Source: Calliopum simillimum (taxonomy: Eukaryota > Arthropoda > Insecta > Diptera > Lauxaniidae). Taken from it: DNA of 64,000 bases. The notes under the pieces were generated by a model. The model was not told the origin of the DNA, made no database searches, and saw only the letters and a list, made by a program, of their open reading frames with translations. A program made the position numbers and the translations under genes. Shown here in pieces: positions 36,020 to 47,745 of this stretch. The number at the start of each line of letters is the position of its first letter. Within the stretch, counting starts at the first letter, position 1. The stretch covers positions 81,698,909 to 81,762,908 of the forward strand of contig OX638368.1 in NCBI GenBank assembly GCA_951812925.1, given 5' to 3'.

Positions 36020-36150
36020 GTTGCAAAAAAAAAAACAAAAAAAAAAACAAAAAAAAATCATATCTGGGTGGGGATTGAACTCATACCCCCGGGGCATTTT
36101 TTGTTCTTTGTTAGATGCTACCATATATTTACCAGCTACATTTGTAACCT
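36020..36150 (-). ncRNA. degenerate tRNA-like unit with T-run
   Basis: The minus strand reads TAGCTGGTAAATATATGGTAGC (A-box-like, near 36125-36146), then GAGTTCAATCCCC (B-box-like, near 36070-36082). It is followed by T-rich runs at 36028-36057. The order fits a Pol III unit; the cloverleaf stems are weak. Confidence 0.3.
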
Positions 36151-36391
36151 TAGTTCATTGCAATCGTAAGAGGGAATCCATGTATAGCGAATTGGAACTA
36201 TGCCGCGCGTATTGAATTCTTTAAACCTCAGGACGCAATGACCGAATGTAAATTACTGAATCTTACAGCTTAACAATCAGAACTATATTATAACTATAGA
36301 TGTTCTACATATACAAATTGAAATACGAAAAAGTTATATCAAATCAAAAAGTCAATCAAAGTGAAGTAAAAAAATAAAATAATTAATTTAA

Positions 36392-36478
36392 AAAAAAAAA
36401 AAACGTTCTTGTCTGGGATTCGAACATAGGACCCACAGGCTATGAGTCAAACGTCTTATACATTGAGCTAACTCTATC
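36392..36478 (-). ncRNA. tRNA-like Pol III unit, minus copy
   Basis: Minus strand: A box TAGCTCAATGTATAAG (36455-36470), B box TGTTCGAATCC (36416-36426), then a run of 13 T (36391-36403) as a Pol III-type terminator. The A-to-B distance is that of a real tRNA. An anticodon-like loop CTCATAG would present CAT (Met), but the anticodon stem pairs poorly, so no identity is claimed. It is mirrored by the plus unit at 36662-36747 and points away from it. Confidence 0.5.
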
Positions 36479-36661
36479 TACATTTGTAGTGATTGTTATT
36501 TTGAATTTATTTTAAACAAAAAGTCAAACACAAAATTTAACAAGTATTGATTGTTTTTTGTAACTTTTGAAAATAATGTTTTGAAAATAATGTCAGTATG
36601 TTTTTGAAATTTTTCAATACTTGTTGAATTTTTTGTATGACTTTTTGTTTAGAATTAAGGT

Positions 36662-36747
36662 AGATAGAGTTAGCTCAATGTATAAGATGTTTGAGTTATA
36701 ACCTGGGGGCGTAGGTTCAAATCCTAGACAAGAAAGATTTTTTTTTA
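36662..36747 (+). ncRNA. tRNA-like Pol III unit, plus copy
   Basis: Plus strand: A box TAGCTCAATGTATAAG (36671-36686), B box GGTTCAAATCC (36714-36724), then TTTTTTTTT (36738-36746). The T-arm pairs at four of five positions (GTAGG with CCTAG). It is divergent from the minus unit across about 185 bp. A further B-box-plus-T-run (CGTTCGAATCC at 36769-36779, T8 at 36789-36796) follows on the same strand, so part of the unit is duplicated. Confidence 0.5.
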
Positions 36748-37162
36748 ATTATTTTTTTTTTTAGAGTGCGTTCGAATCCCAGACAAGGTTTTTTTTAAGT
36801 TAAAGCAAATATCATTCCATCAAACAGATATCAGTTTTGGCCCAATCGACAATATTTCAAGGTCCAATTAAAGGCATATTAATATTTATCGAAATTTGTT
36901 AATTATTAACAAATATTTTCTAAAATGTTCAATCAAATATAATTCTTTGATCGAAACATACTCTTTTCTCAGTGTATATAGCCATCCGCACTCTGCCGCA
37001 GATTTTGTTTTTACCATGAAAGTTCCATCTTTATACCAAAACAAATCTCATCTCGGTAACTTCAGGCCATGTAACTTTTTCATCATAATTCATTGCAACA
37101 ACAAGCTTCGCTAGTACCAGTGCATATTTTATTTTCATTAAACTGTGTATGTAGATTACAAT

Positions 37163-37547
37163 ATACCCAACGAGAAACGGAAGCGCATTGAAATGACTTC
37201 AGTTGGGCTTCTAGGGAAGCTGCTTCCAGTGCTGTTCTCACTGCTTATCTTTTTTAACACAGCATGTCCCAGCGGAGATGCACATCTTCAGAAGCACATG
37301 AAATACGCTTCAAATACGCTTCCGTGGAAGCGCACATTTGGAAGCATATGAACTACGCTTCCGTGGAAGTTTTTCAAAATTTTAAGCTCCATTTCACAAA
37401 AACTACATTTTTTCTGTAACTTTTGGTAGATTTTACTTTTTACAACAATAAAAAAAAAATTAGCATTTCAAAAATTTTGTATGCTACCTGAGATGTGCTT
37501 CTATTTCGCCCTTCTTGGAAGCAGCTTCATTTCTTCCCGTTGGGTAT
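37163..37547. mobile_element. MITE, TIR ATACCCAACGRGAA, dense GAAGC subterminal repeats
   Basis: It starts ATACCCAACGAGAAACGGAAG and ends with the inverse CTTCCCGTTGGGTAT. Inside, GGAAGC/GCTTCC and close variants occur more than ten times, in both orientations, mostly as palindromic pairs such as CTTCCGTGGAAG. Arrays of short subterminal motifs are typical transposase-binding sites in hAT elements. The flanks show no clean 8-bp duplication. The plus frame at 37145-37351 lies within the element and is not a gene. Confidence 0.65.
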
Positions 37548-39627
37548 TTACCTGCTTTATGATTATTCACTTGGTTAGAATTGGAGAAATGAACGTACGA
37601 TTTTCAGCAATTTTGCAAAGTTTTACTTTGGTTTTTCACAATTTAAAATAAAAAGTACATAAAATAACTTCGCCCTTTGACAGCCCGTAATGAGTGAAGG
37701 ACAGCAAAATAATTCAAAAAAATAACGGAATCTACATAGTGGAGTGTTTAATTCTGTGCACTTGACCGGTGGTTATTTACGCAAAAAGCGGATTTGGCGA
37801 ACTTGACTTTTATCCTCTCAAAGTGAGCGAATACCCCTCCGTGGTATGTGTAACATAGAAAAAATGAAAAATAGTTCATAAAACGTACCTAAAGAAAAAA
37901 AAAAAAAAACTTAAAATTAAAAGCTGGAAGACGCCAGATTCTGCTTTTAGTTAAATATCGAATTAAATTCTTTAATTGAAGTACTTAAAAACAAATGTTA
38001 TCCATCTCAAACTTCAAAAGGCGATTTCCCAAAAATGTTAAATTGGCGTATACGACAAAATAATATTCGGCCGACGATGTGCCAGTATCAAATAATAAAA
38101 ATCTAGTTGTGTAGGGGGCCTGGTATATAATCATCCCCTGGCCCGGATTTTCTTATGTTTATAATTTTAGCTTGTTAAATAAGAGAATATAAGAAATAAA
38201 GTCAAGCAATACTTTAGTACAACAACAATTATTGGAATAATAAGTAAATAGTTTATTTAACAGTAGATTACACTCCAATTTCCTTTGTTTCTACATAAAT
38301 GTCAATAACACACAAATCATCATTTGGGAGGTATTGATAATTTTATGGTATATCAAACGTTTCCGAGAAACATTTAATATTTGCATCTACAGACACGCCT
38401 CCAAAATGTAATTCAACCCAAATCGTGGCTAGTCATTTAAATTGAAATGTTGACTATTGACAAACAAATTGACAATAACAACAACTGCAGCATGAGCCTT
38501 AAATCAGCAACATTTACAAATTCATAAAACTGACTGTTGTAATTTATTTGTATGTTTAGTTGGATTTAATAATAAATGATACAACAACAATTTATAACAA
38601 CAATTGCAACTTACAAATGTTATTAAACTCGTACAAATGGTTTTGTATTTGTTAAAAACAGGACTGCCCATTTAAATTTTCTGAGCAAACGGTCTTAAGA
38701 ATGGATAAGCCCTGAAAAACATTTTAGCCATCTAAAAATGCATTGTCATTCTTAATTGCAGTAAATTGCATTGACATATAGTACACATTTAATTCTGTAT
38801 GTCTTTTGAATTGTTTTTATAGCTTCGTTAACATAATAGACCTTGCTTTGCGTCGATTGATTAGGGGCTGTGCATTATTTACGTCATACGAATTTCACGA
38901 TTTTCGGACCACCCACCTCCCTCATGCAGAACAGAAATTTATACTTAATTTAATATTTAGCTCGGTACTGAAATTTTTACTTTGGCAAGCTAAGTTGGGC
39001 TTATTCGACAAAAATATCCAAAATCATGCCGCTAACAAAAAAGTCCTAGTACTTAAAACCAATCATATCACGCTCAAACTTCAACCGATTTCTCTTCTAT
39101 AGAGCACGTTTGACGTTTTATTTAGTTTTTTGCAAAATTTTGGCTATATTTTAAAGTTGAAAAAAAAAAATTGATTTTCCAGCACTTTTCATGAAATACA
39201 GAACAAATATATACATATATACATTTCTATGTTTTGCAATTAAAAATAAATATTTCAGAACAGAGTCCTCAAAAATGGTACTGTTCTGTATAACTCACCT
39301 CATGTATGGCGCACATCAAATTTTTTTCATAGCAGCTACGTATGCAAATCGATAGCTTATAGTCAAATTTTAAACATACTACATAATTTATTTATATTAT
39401 GACCGCCAGATTTACAATTAATTAAAAACTATCTACTTTTATCTCGATATTTCTCACTCAATCGCAAAAATACCATCTTGAAGCGAATAAAACTCACTTT
39501 GATATACAGAAAGGAATTAATAAGTAAAACTTCACATTTATTTAATAATGAATTTTTTAAGCATTTAGCGTAAAAAACGGTTTTTTTGTTTAAAATTTTT
39601 GAGCATCCATAAAATTACCTACCATAC
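37548..39627. other. gene-free stretch with a possible transposon terminus near 38105
   Basis: GTAGGGGGCCTGG...CATCCCCTGGCCCGGATTTT (38111-38154) resembles GTGGGGGCCCCG...CATCCCCGGATTTT at 63471-63512, so both may be ends of one repeat family. CAACAACAAT-type repeats lie at 38220-38230 and 38580-38610. No gene was seen. Confidence 0.4.
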
Positions 39628-41196
39628 GTTAGCAGAGCGAAAATGGCAGAGCTTGAAAAAAAAAATGCTATAATTAAAGGCGTCACGCCATATTTTAGGC
39701 TCTTCATTTTTTTTTTTTTAAATTAGCTCTGCTAGCAGATAGCTTATTTTTTTTAATAAAAAGATTTTCTTTTGGCGATGGTTCATTTAAATACTTTAAT
39801 TCAAAATGGTTTTATTTCGAAAAAGCTCTGCTAGCTTATGTTTAACCCAGGTACAAACCATTTCAAAACGATCAAGATTTTTTTTATGGCATCCGATTTG
39901 GCTATAAATTGGCATAAGCAATAGTTGCATAGTGGAAAAAATCACTACCAAATATTTTTTCAAAATTTAAAAAAATGGCGGAGATATGGGACTTTGAAAT
40001 TTTTAGGTTAGTTTTTTTTGAGAAGCTATAACTTCGGTTGCATTTATCCAATTTTCAATTTTATGGTGTTAAATGATTTGTCTTAAAACAGACTTTAAAA
40101 TAAAAACTAGCAAACATTTTTTTTTTCTTTTTATATATAGTTTACACTGAAAAAAAAAATTTAAATTGAGTTTCCCAAAATACGTCCTTTTTAATATTTT
40201 TTATTTTTCTTGTAAAAAAAGCTACAAGTGTAACTTACCAGTCCTCCAAAAATTGGAGTGGGCCTGCCAGTGGTTCTCCAGAAAAACAATAAAATGTAGC
40301 ATCTTCCCCAATTTTTCAGTACATTTTTTTAATTTAAAATTTTTATTAAAAAAAATTTTCAAATGCTGAAAATAGTTTATTGACTGTTTTTTTGCTTGTA
40401 TAGTACTAATATAAGTACCAACGCACTTTTTTCAAATTCAAATTAACGTTTAATTAAAAATTTCAAATTCAAAAAAATTGTACTGAAAAATTGCGGCAAA
40501 AGCTACATTTTATTGTTTTTCTGGAGAACCACTGGGAGGCCCACTCCAATTTTTGGAGGACTGGTAAGTTACACTTGTAGCTTTTTTTACAAGAAAAATA
40601 AAAAATATTAAAAAGGACGTATTTTGGGAAACTCAATTTAAATTTTTTTTTTCAGTGTAAACTATATATAAAAAGAAAAAAAAAATGTTTGCTAGTTTTT
40701 ATTTTAAAGTCTGTTTTAAGACAAATCATTTAACACCATAAAATTGAAAATTGGATAAATGCAACCGAAGTTATAGCTTCTCAAAAAAAACTAACCTAAA
40801 AATTTCAAAGTCCCATATCTCCGCCATTTTTTTAAATTTTGAAAAAATATTTCGTAGTAATTTTTTCCACTATGCAGCTATTGCTTATGCCAATTTATAG
40901 CCAAATCGGATGCCATGAACAAATTTCTTGATCGTTTATACATGGTTTGTACCCCCAGCAAAATCTTTTTTTTTTAAATAATAAGCTTTTGGGTATTTAA
41001 ATAGCCTTTAATTATTGACTAACTACTTAAGTTTAATATACGTCCCGTATGTTTTTTCTCGAATTAGCTCAAACTTAAGCTAGCAGAGCTAATTTTCTTT
41101 TTTTAAATGAAGAGCCTAAAATTCGGCGTTAGGGCATTTAATTAGCCTTTATTTATGGCATATTTTTTTCAGCTCTGCCATTTTCGCTCTGCTAAC
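39628..41196. mobile_element. 1.57-kb foldback element, arms about 700 bp, TIR GTTAGCAGAGCG
   Basis: Arms 39628 to about 40322 and about 40480-41196 are inverted copies. Ends are GTTAGCAGAGCGAAAATGGC and its inverse. Other shared blocks are TTAGGCTCTTCATTT, CCATATCTCCGCCAT (and inverse), ACTTACCAGTCCTCC (and inverse) and GTGGTTCTCCAGAAAAACAA (and inverse). AGCTCTGCTAGC palindromes occur subterminally. The 155-bp loop includes GTTTATTGACTGTTTTTTTG, also present near 29374. No transposase is present. Confidence 0.8.
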
Positions 41197-43512
41197 TTAA
41201 TGGACGTCATAAAATTCAATTGTCAACTTGATCAATACTTCCTTCGTTAAGTTTTAATACGCTCGTCTATGGTCTTGCAAATATTGATTTTGAGGTGAAC
41301 CTTCTCGGATTCTTTTGCAAAGTCAATCACTTTCACTGTTTATGGAAAGTTAGAATTTGTCGTCAGCATAGGCTTAGTACTCCAAGCCTTTACTGCTGTT
41401 TGAAGGGACCCAAACATTGTCTCAATTTTGTTTTCTTGGTTGCCCTTGTAAAAAAAAAATTTTTTTGGCTTTTAGCAGCTTTTGTACTTGGGCTACTCAT
41501 ATAGAGTCAAAATTCCTTATGCGGGCCAGTAAAAATCGACTATTAGATTTAAACATATCTATTAACATATTTTGGTAGCTTTAGAGGTTACAAGTAAAGT
41601 CCCAAAATAGGTTTTTGAAAATTTTAATTTTTCAAAAATTTATGAGCGATTGAAAATTTTAGGTACATTTTTTTTAAACAACAATATTTCAGCGAATAAT
41701 TACTGAATTTTAATGAAAATTGGAATGTATGTTAAGAATTAGTAAAGGAGTAAAATAAAAAATAATTCACGTAAAAAAAATTTAATTTGTTTATAAATAA
41801 TTAATTTTACAATAAACAAATGATAATTTAACTAACTTCTCGGTGCTGTAGGAGAAAATTTTTTTACAAAAAATATTTGTTAAACTATCAGCTTAATAAC
41901 TGCAAAAGAATATTTTTGTAATGCCTTACCAGAAAAAAAATCTGAACGATTTAATAGGTAGACAGCGGCCGAGGCTAGCTGTAAGTTGGCGCAACAACAA
42001 ACAATAAAAAAAAAAACAAAATAACTGAAAAAAAAAAACAAACAAAAACCAACAAACAGAAGAATTTTTACGTAAAAAGTTCAATTACCAAGATACTTAC
42101 CGAGATTATTTAAAAGCTATGGTTTGTTCCAAACCCACAGCGGATTGTTTTTTGGTAATTGTTAAAACAGTTCAGGTACCGTTAAAATTCTGAACGATTT
42201 GAAAGAGTCCTTATAAAGACACGGCATTGAGAGTGTTTCCTTTTGAATGACGTTAAAAATTTTCTTCAACCAGGTAAATTTGTTGTGATTGTATCGCATT
42301 CTGAACGCGGAATGAGTAATTTTCAGAGAAGTTAAAAGCGTTTAAAAATGCTACCTCATCATTCCAGAAATATTTGAGCCCATTTTATACTATATTTTGA
42401 ACCCATTTGCTAAAGAAAAAATTTGGTAGAGCAAATTTTGTAATATACCTACTAAAATCAAAAATATGTATGTTGGCAACCCTGGCAGTATCGTTCACAA
42501 TAACAAATCATAGAAATCAACTGCAGGATAAACGCTGTATATCATTTTCATTGTTACATTTGTTGTTGTTACTGTTATTGTCGTCTTCAACACCATCCAT
42601 CCAAACATCTATCCATCGACATCGATGCCGTTGTTGAAGCTGATCGATGGTGATCTCTTAATTCCTTTGAATTGTAATGCGAGCGAACGAGCGACTGCAA
42701 CTTAAACAAACGTTCGTTAATTTCTATGAATTAAATATGAAATTTGCAATAACTCGAAACAATAATTTACGAAATAGTGCTGACTCTTGTTGTTGCAGTT
42801 AGTGCAACAGTTGCGCATGTGCAAAGCAATTTTGCTTTTACGTACGAGTATTACCCACTATGCAAACAAAGCAAAATTATTAAAACATCAAAAAAGTTGC
42901 GCAAGAAAAATTCGTTCGTGGCTTAAATCAAAACTAAAACAACAATAGCAAATGTGCCTATAAACTGTTGTTAAATGCCAAATCCATGTATTTACTGGTT
43001 TGAAAATAGAAAACTGAAGGATATGTGTTGTAAAGTGTATAATGTTGTCAGTAGGTATGAAACTTGTAAAGTTTGAAAAGTAAAAGTGACCAAGGTTTTG
43101 GAAATAAATGTTTAAGGAGTTCAATGGCAAAAATATTGGGACTAAAATGTAAGTATGTATGTATGAACAAGGGACTTTAACTCTAAGCTTTTGCTTTGAA
43201 AAGCATATTGCATATATGTTTCTAACATTTTTCCACAATTGATCATATGTAACGGGTATATTTTCGCAGTCTCAATTTTTTTTAAATTGAAGTGATCTTT
43301 ACCTTTCTGTAAAGTTCAAACTAAATAAAAAACGAACTGACCGCACTAGGAGTCGAACCGGGGTCCGTCCGTGTGATAGATAGAAACATATTATTTATAA
43401 TTATAATTACAAACTGGTTAGACCTCAACATCACAGGCCTCTATGATGATGAGGTATAAAATTCGTATATTAAGCAAATCCTATCTGTCCAAATATAAAT
43501 ATTTCCACTAGA
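41197..43512. other. gene-free stretch with simple repeats
   Basis: A-rich AAAAACAAA tracts at 41990-42050, TTGTTGTTACTG-type triplets near 42560, and a GTATGTATGTATG run near 43150. No gene was seen. Confidence 0.4.
43325..43440 (-). ncRNA. B-box and T-run, tRNA-like relic
   Basis: On the minus strand GGTTCGACTCC (near 43351-43361) is an exact B-box match, followed about 20 bp later by TTTTTT (43328-43333). Upstream AT-rich sequence lacks a convincing A box at tRNA distance. Possibly part of a SINE or of a decayed tRNA. Confidence 0.3.
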
Positions 43513-43708
43513 CAGCCATTCCATGCCTAACGTAACAAGATCTGCCACACCCCTTCCGATTTCGCTGAAATTTGGTACATGATTTTGTTGCATGCCTAAT
43601 CTCTTTAAAATGGCAAAAAAAAATTTGCGATTTTATTTTTGGATTGTGGAGGGGTGCAGAGTGGAAAAATCGGTAAATTGTGACAAACTCACCTCAAATA
43701 ATTGTCAA

Positions 43709-45481
43709 GTACCTGGAGACCGATCCCTGCTCGGTCAACAATCTGATCTTATTATTTTAGTCTATGTTTTTATTCATAGCTATTTTTTGTTATGAAACTG
43801 TTACCTTCTCACCTCTAACGATCATTCTTTCAAATGATAAATAAACCGATGAGAGTAATAATAAGAAAAAACTCGGAAAATATCGAATGGTATAGAAAAA
43901 TATCAAAAACTCAAAATTTTTTTGGTGAAATAAAATGCCCTAAAATAAATAAATAGGATATGCCACGCTTCCAAAATATTTCGTCTTTTGTATGGGGGCT
44001 GAAATATCTTATCTTCAAAGGATCATAACTCGGAAAATAAGAGTCCTATTGGAAAAATCCGAGGAGATATTTTGATAAGAAAGAGAGTGGCTATTAGATG
44101 CTATTAATAAAAAATAATTTCAACATTTCTTATAGCTACGCTGTAAGACTGTACACAGCGTTCGTCAACTTCAAGCAATTTTATTTCAAAATCCTGAAGA
44201 TATAATGACAGTTCTGCTGATGAAGACGGATTCAGCGTCAAAAAGTACATCAGACTGCATGTAAGAAATAAAAAGTTCATTCCATTTTTTTTTTGGGCCT
44301 GAGTTATTGACCAATATTTTTATTTTGATAAAAAAGTGGGCGTGGCAATTATTAAACAAAGCCTACCTTTCGTTATGCTTTAGATACTCATGATCCAGAT
44401 CCGCATACCAAAATTTCTTCAAAATATATTGTAACATTTGCGAGAAATAGCATTTAACGTATTTTGCTTGTATGGGAGGTTCCACGCACAACGGCGTTAT
44501 TTCTCCCACTTTCAGATCAGAGATGCCCTATAGCAATTAGGATCCTCACAGTAAATTTCAGAATGTTTGCTTTATCAGTTTTCTTTTCACGCCACGCCCT
44601 TCAACTAGTTTTCCCAATATAACGGCATATCACATATTAATTCTTGTTTGCAGAGGTAACATCTCCTGAATTTTCATTAAAATTCTTGGAGTCGTTTTTA
44701 AGTAATATTGAATCAAAATTTTCACAGCCTGAAAAGTGGGCGTGGTACTCTTCGATACCGCCCACTTTTCGTTTGTTACAAGACATTGATAAGCAGTACC
44801 TACATACCAAATTTCATTAAAATATCTCGTAACATTTGCGAGAAATAGCATTTAACGTATTTTGCTTGTATGGGAGGTTCCACGCGCACCGGCGATATTT
44901 CGCCCTTTTTCAGGTCAGAGATGCCCTATAGCAATTAAGCTCCTCACAGTTAATTTCAGAATGCTTGCTTTATTAGTTTTCCTGTTATACCGTTTTATAT
45001 TTTTGTGAGCGGTGCCACACCCTTCAACGAGTTTTTCCAATATAACGGCGTATCAAATAATAATCCCTGTTTGCAGAGATAATACCCTCTAAATTTTCAT
45101 TAAAATTGTTGGAGTCGTTTTCGATTAATATTGAATCAAAATTTTCAAGGTCTAAAAAGTGGGCGTGGCACTTCTTCGATTTCGCCCTGTTTGTTACAAG
45201 GTATTATTAAGCCGTACCTGCTCACCAAATTTCATTCAAATATCTTGTATGGTTGGCGAGTTATGACTGAATCAAATTTAAAATCTAGGGCAGTGCCACG
45301 CCCCCTGGTGAGTATTAACAAAGTTAAAACCTAGCTCATTCTTTATTGTATGCTAATATCTAACACTATTCTAAGTTTCATTGAAATCGCTATAGCCGTT
45401 TTCGAGAAAAAATATTGAGTACAAAAAAACAAACAAACAAACAAAAAAACATACAATTTTAGCTCGTATAAGAAGAGAAGA
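43709..45481 (-). mobile_element. Helitron-like candidate, copy 1
   Basis: Read on the minus strand, it starts TCTTCTCTTCTTATACGAG and ends CAGGTAC, between host A and T. The paralogous uninterrupted sequence (CAAGTTATTGACAATTATTT at 46290) shows no target duplication. A hairpin GACCGA-GCAGGGA-TCGGTC stands about 10 nt from the 3' end. The interior has tandem units of about 400-425 bp (CGTAACATTTGCGAGAAATAG at 44430 and 44828; CCACGCC and GTGGGCGTGGC cores). Zero duplication, TC start and a subterminal 3' hairpin fit Helitrons; the missing CTRR end does not. No Rep/helicase is present. Confidence 0.4.
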
Positions 45482-45493
45482 TAACTTGGACAG

Positions 45494-46310
45494 TTCTTTA
45501 CCGATTTTCATGCTCAGACCACTTTTGGAAAGGTTTTAAATTAGGCTATGCGCATAAAGTAAACTTTTTGTATTTGGTGAAAAGTACTAAATTTACTACT
45601 ATTTTAGTATTAAATGATAAAAAACGCTATAATACCTATTTCCTACCCTCCAAACCTCCAAAATATTTTTCTAGATCAGATGGCAAAACCACCTTTCACA
45701 TGAATTTAAAACTAAGATCGTATTGCAGCATGGCGTATTTCATTTTCAAAATCTTTCGATGAATCTAAAATGATGAAAATTACAAAAAAACTTATATAAT
45801 TCGAATTATTACATGTACTTTAATGTTTAAAAAATTATTACTCGTATACCATTAAAGATACCATCTTAATTTTAGATTTATGTGAAAGGTCATTTTGTCT
45901 TCTATTATAGAAAAATATTTTGGAAAGTCGTTCTTTGTCGTTTAGAACTAAAATAGTAGTAAATTAAGTACTTTTTACCAAATAAATAGAGTGCTTCAGT
46001 AACTTTATGGTCGGGACTTTTTTTCAAATTTTCAAATATCATAACTTCTAAGCCTCGAGACATACTAATTTTCCCTTTATTTCATATGAAAGATGTTTTT
46101 TTTTTTCTTTCCAAAAAATATATTTTGGAAGGTTAAAAAGGGCACGTTTTTTGTAGTTTAGTACTTAAATAGTAGTAAATTTAGTACTTTTTATCAAATA
46201 TGAAAAATTTTTTGGCTTAAAGCCTAATTTAATACCTTTCCAAAAGTGGGCTGAGCATGAAAATCGCTTAAAAAATTTCCAAGTTATTGACAATTATTTG
46301 AGGAGAGTTT
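45494..46310. repeat. internal direct and inverted AGTACT-rich repeats of the CAGCCATTCC element
   Basis: TTTAGTACTAAAATAG-type and TAAATTTAGTACTTTT-type motifs occur at about 45585-45620 (inverted), 45950-45980 and 46155-46190, as in copy 1. They explain the small open frames here; none is a gene. Confidence 0.55.
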
Positions 46311-47745
46311 GCCATAATTTACCGATTTTTCCACTCTTTGCACCCCTCTACAAGCCACAAAAAAATCACAAAAATTTTTTTTTTTTTTGCCATTTCTAAA
46401 AGATAAGGCATGCACCAAAATCATGTACCGAATTTCAGCGAAATCGGAAGGGGTGTGGCAGATCTTGTTACGCGAGGCATGGAATGGCTGTAGAAATAAA
46501 AATAGTTATACATTTTTCTGTCTGAAAGCATAATTCCTCTACGTATAGGAAAATGTAGACAATTTAGAGTAAATGTTACTTCATTTTTAAAAAATTTTAT
46601 TTTCTCTTCTTATACGAGACAAAATTGTATGTACTTAAGTACCTATGTACATACTTATGTATGTTTGGAACGGGCAAAACTTTTTCTCGAAAACGGCGAC
46701 AGCGATTTTTATGAAACTTCGGATAGTGTTAGATATTAACATACAAAGAAGAATAAGTAAGGTTTGAACTTTGTAAATACTCACCAGGGGGCGTGGCACC
46801 GCCCTAAGTTTTAAATTTGATTTTGTCATAACTCGCAAACCAAACAAGGTATTTGAGTGAAATTTGGTGAGCGGGTACTGCTTTATAATACCTTGTACCA
46901 GAAAAAAAAGTGGGCGGGATCGATTAGTGCCACGCCCACTTTTTAGACCTTGAAAATGTTGATTCAATATTTATCGACAACGACTCCAACAATTTTAATG
47001 AAAATTTAGAGGATATTATCTCTGCAAATAGGGATTATTATTTGATACGCTGTTGTATTGGAAAAACTCGTTGAAGGGCGTGGCACCGCCCACAAAAATA
47101 TAATACGGTATAATAAGAAAACTAATAAAGCAAACATTCTGAAATTAAGTGTGAGGTACGCAATTGCTAAAAGACATCTCTGTTATGAAAGTGGGCGAAA
47201 TATCGCCGTTGCGCGTGGAACCTCCCATACAAGCAAAATACGTTAAATGCTATTTCTTGCAAATGTTACGAGATATTTTAATGAAATTTGGTATGTAGGT
47301 ACTGCTTATCAATGCCTTATAATAACCGAAAAGTGGGCGGTATCGAAGAAGTACCACGCCCCCTTTTTAACCATTGAAAATTTTGATTCAGTATTACTCG
47401 AAAACGACTCCAACAATTTTAATGAAAATTTAGGAGATGTTACCACTGCAAACAAGGATTAATATGTAATATATCGTTATATTGGAAAAAATCGTCAAAA
47501 GGCGTGGCACCGCACACAAAAATATAGTACGCTATTAAAAGAAAACTACTGAAGCAATCTTTCTGAATTTAACTGTAGGAAGTCTACTTGCTATTGGGCA
47601 CTTACGACCTGAAAGTCGGCAAAATATCGCCGGTACGCGTGGAACCTCCCATACAAGTAAAACAAATTAAATGTTTTTTCTCGCAAATGGTACAACATAT
47701 TTTGATTAAATTTGGTATGAGGGTCTGGATCATGAGTATCTAAAG

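Larger units (their letters stand above)
35680..36976. mobile_element. TIR element TACACTGAGAAAA carrying tRNA-like units
   Basis: The ends are TACACTGAGAAAACA (35680) and TTTTCTCAGTGTA (ending 36976). Weaker inverted similarity continues inwards (ATTTGTTAATAATTACCAAATATT near 35820 against its inverse near 36895). Inside is a second inverted repeat, about 36392-36560 against about 36600-36747, whose arms contain tRNA-like sequences with Pol III boxes. No transposase was found. The outer TIR is AT-rich and short, so the outer borders are less certain than the inner structure. Confidence 0.5.
43513..46490. mobile_element. TIR element, CAGCCATTCC family, copy 2, with an inserted element
   Basis: It starts CAGCCATTCCATGCCTAACG and ends with the inverse, with TAGA on both sides (43509-43512 and 46491-46494) as a possible 4-bp duplication. 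43513-43708 and 45482-46490 belong to this element; 43709-45481 is a later insertion. Its right part matches copy 1 (8905-9648) along its length. Confidence 0.65.

Noticed and set aside
36392..36478. Functional elongator tRNA-Met gene
   Set aside because: Boxes and a CAT-like loop are present, but the anticodon and acceptor stems do not pair well enough.
44630..47462. Matching frames (44630-44851 minus, 47247-47462 plus; 45131 plus, 46635 minus)
   Set aside because: They lie in corresponding parts of the two inverted Helitron-like copies; the sequence is repetitive and non-coding.
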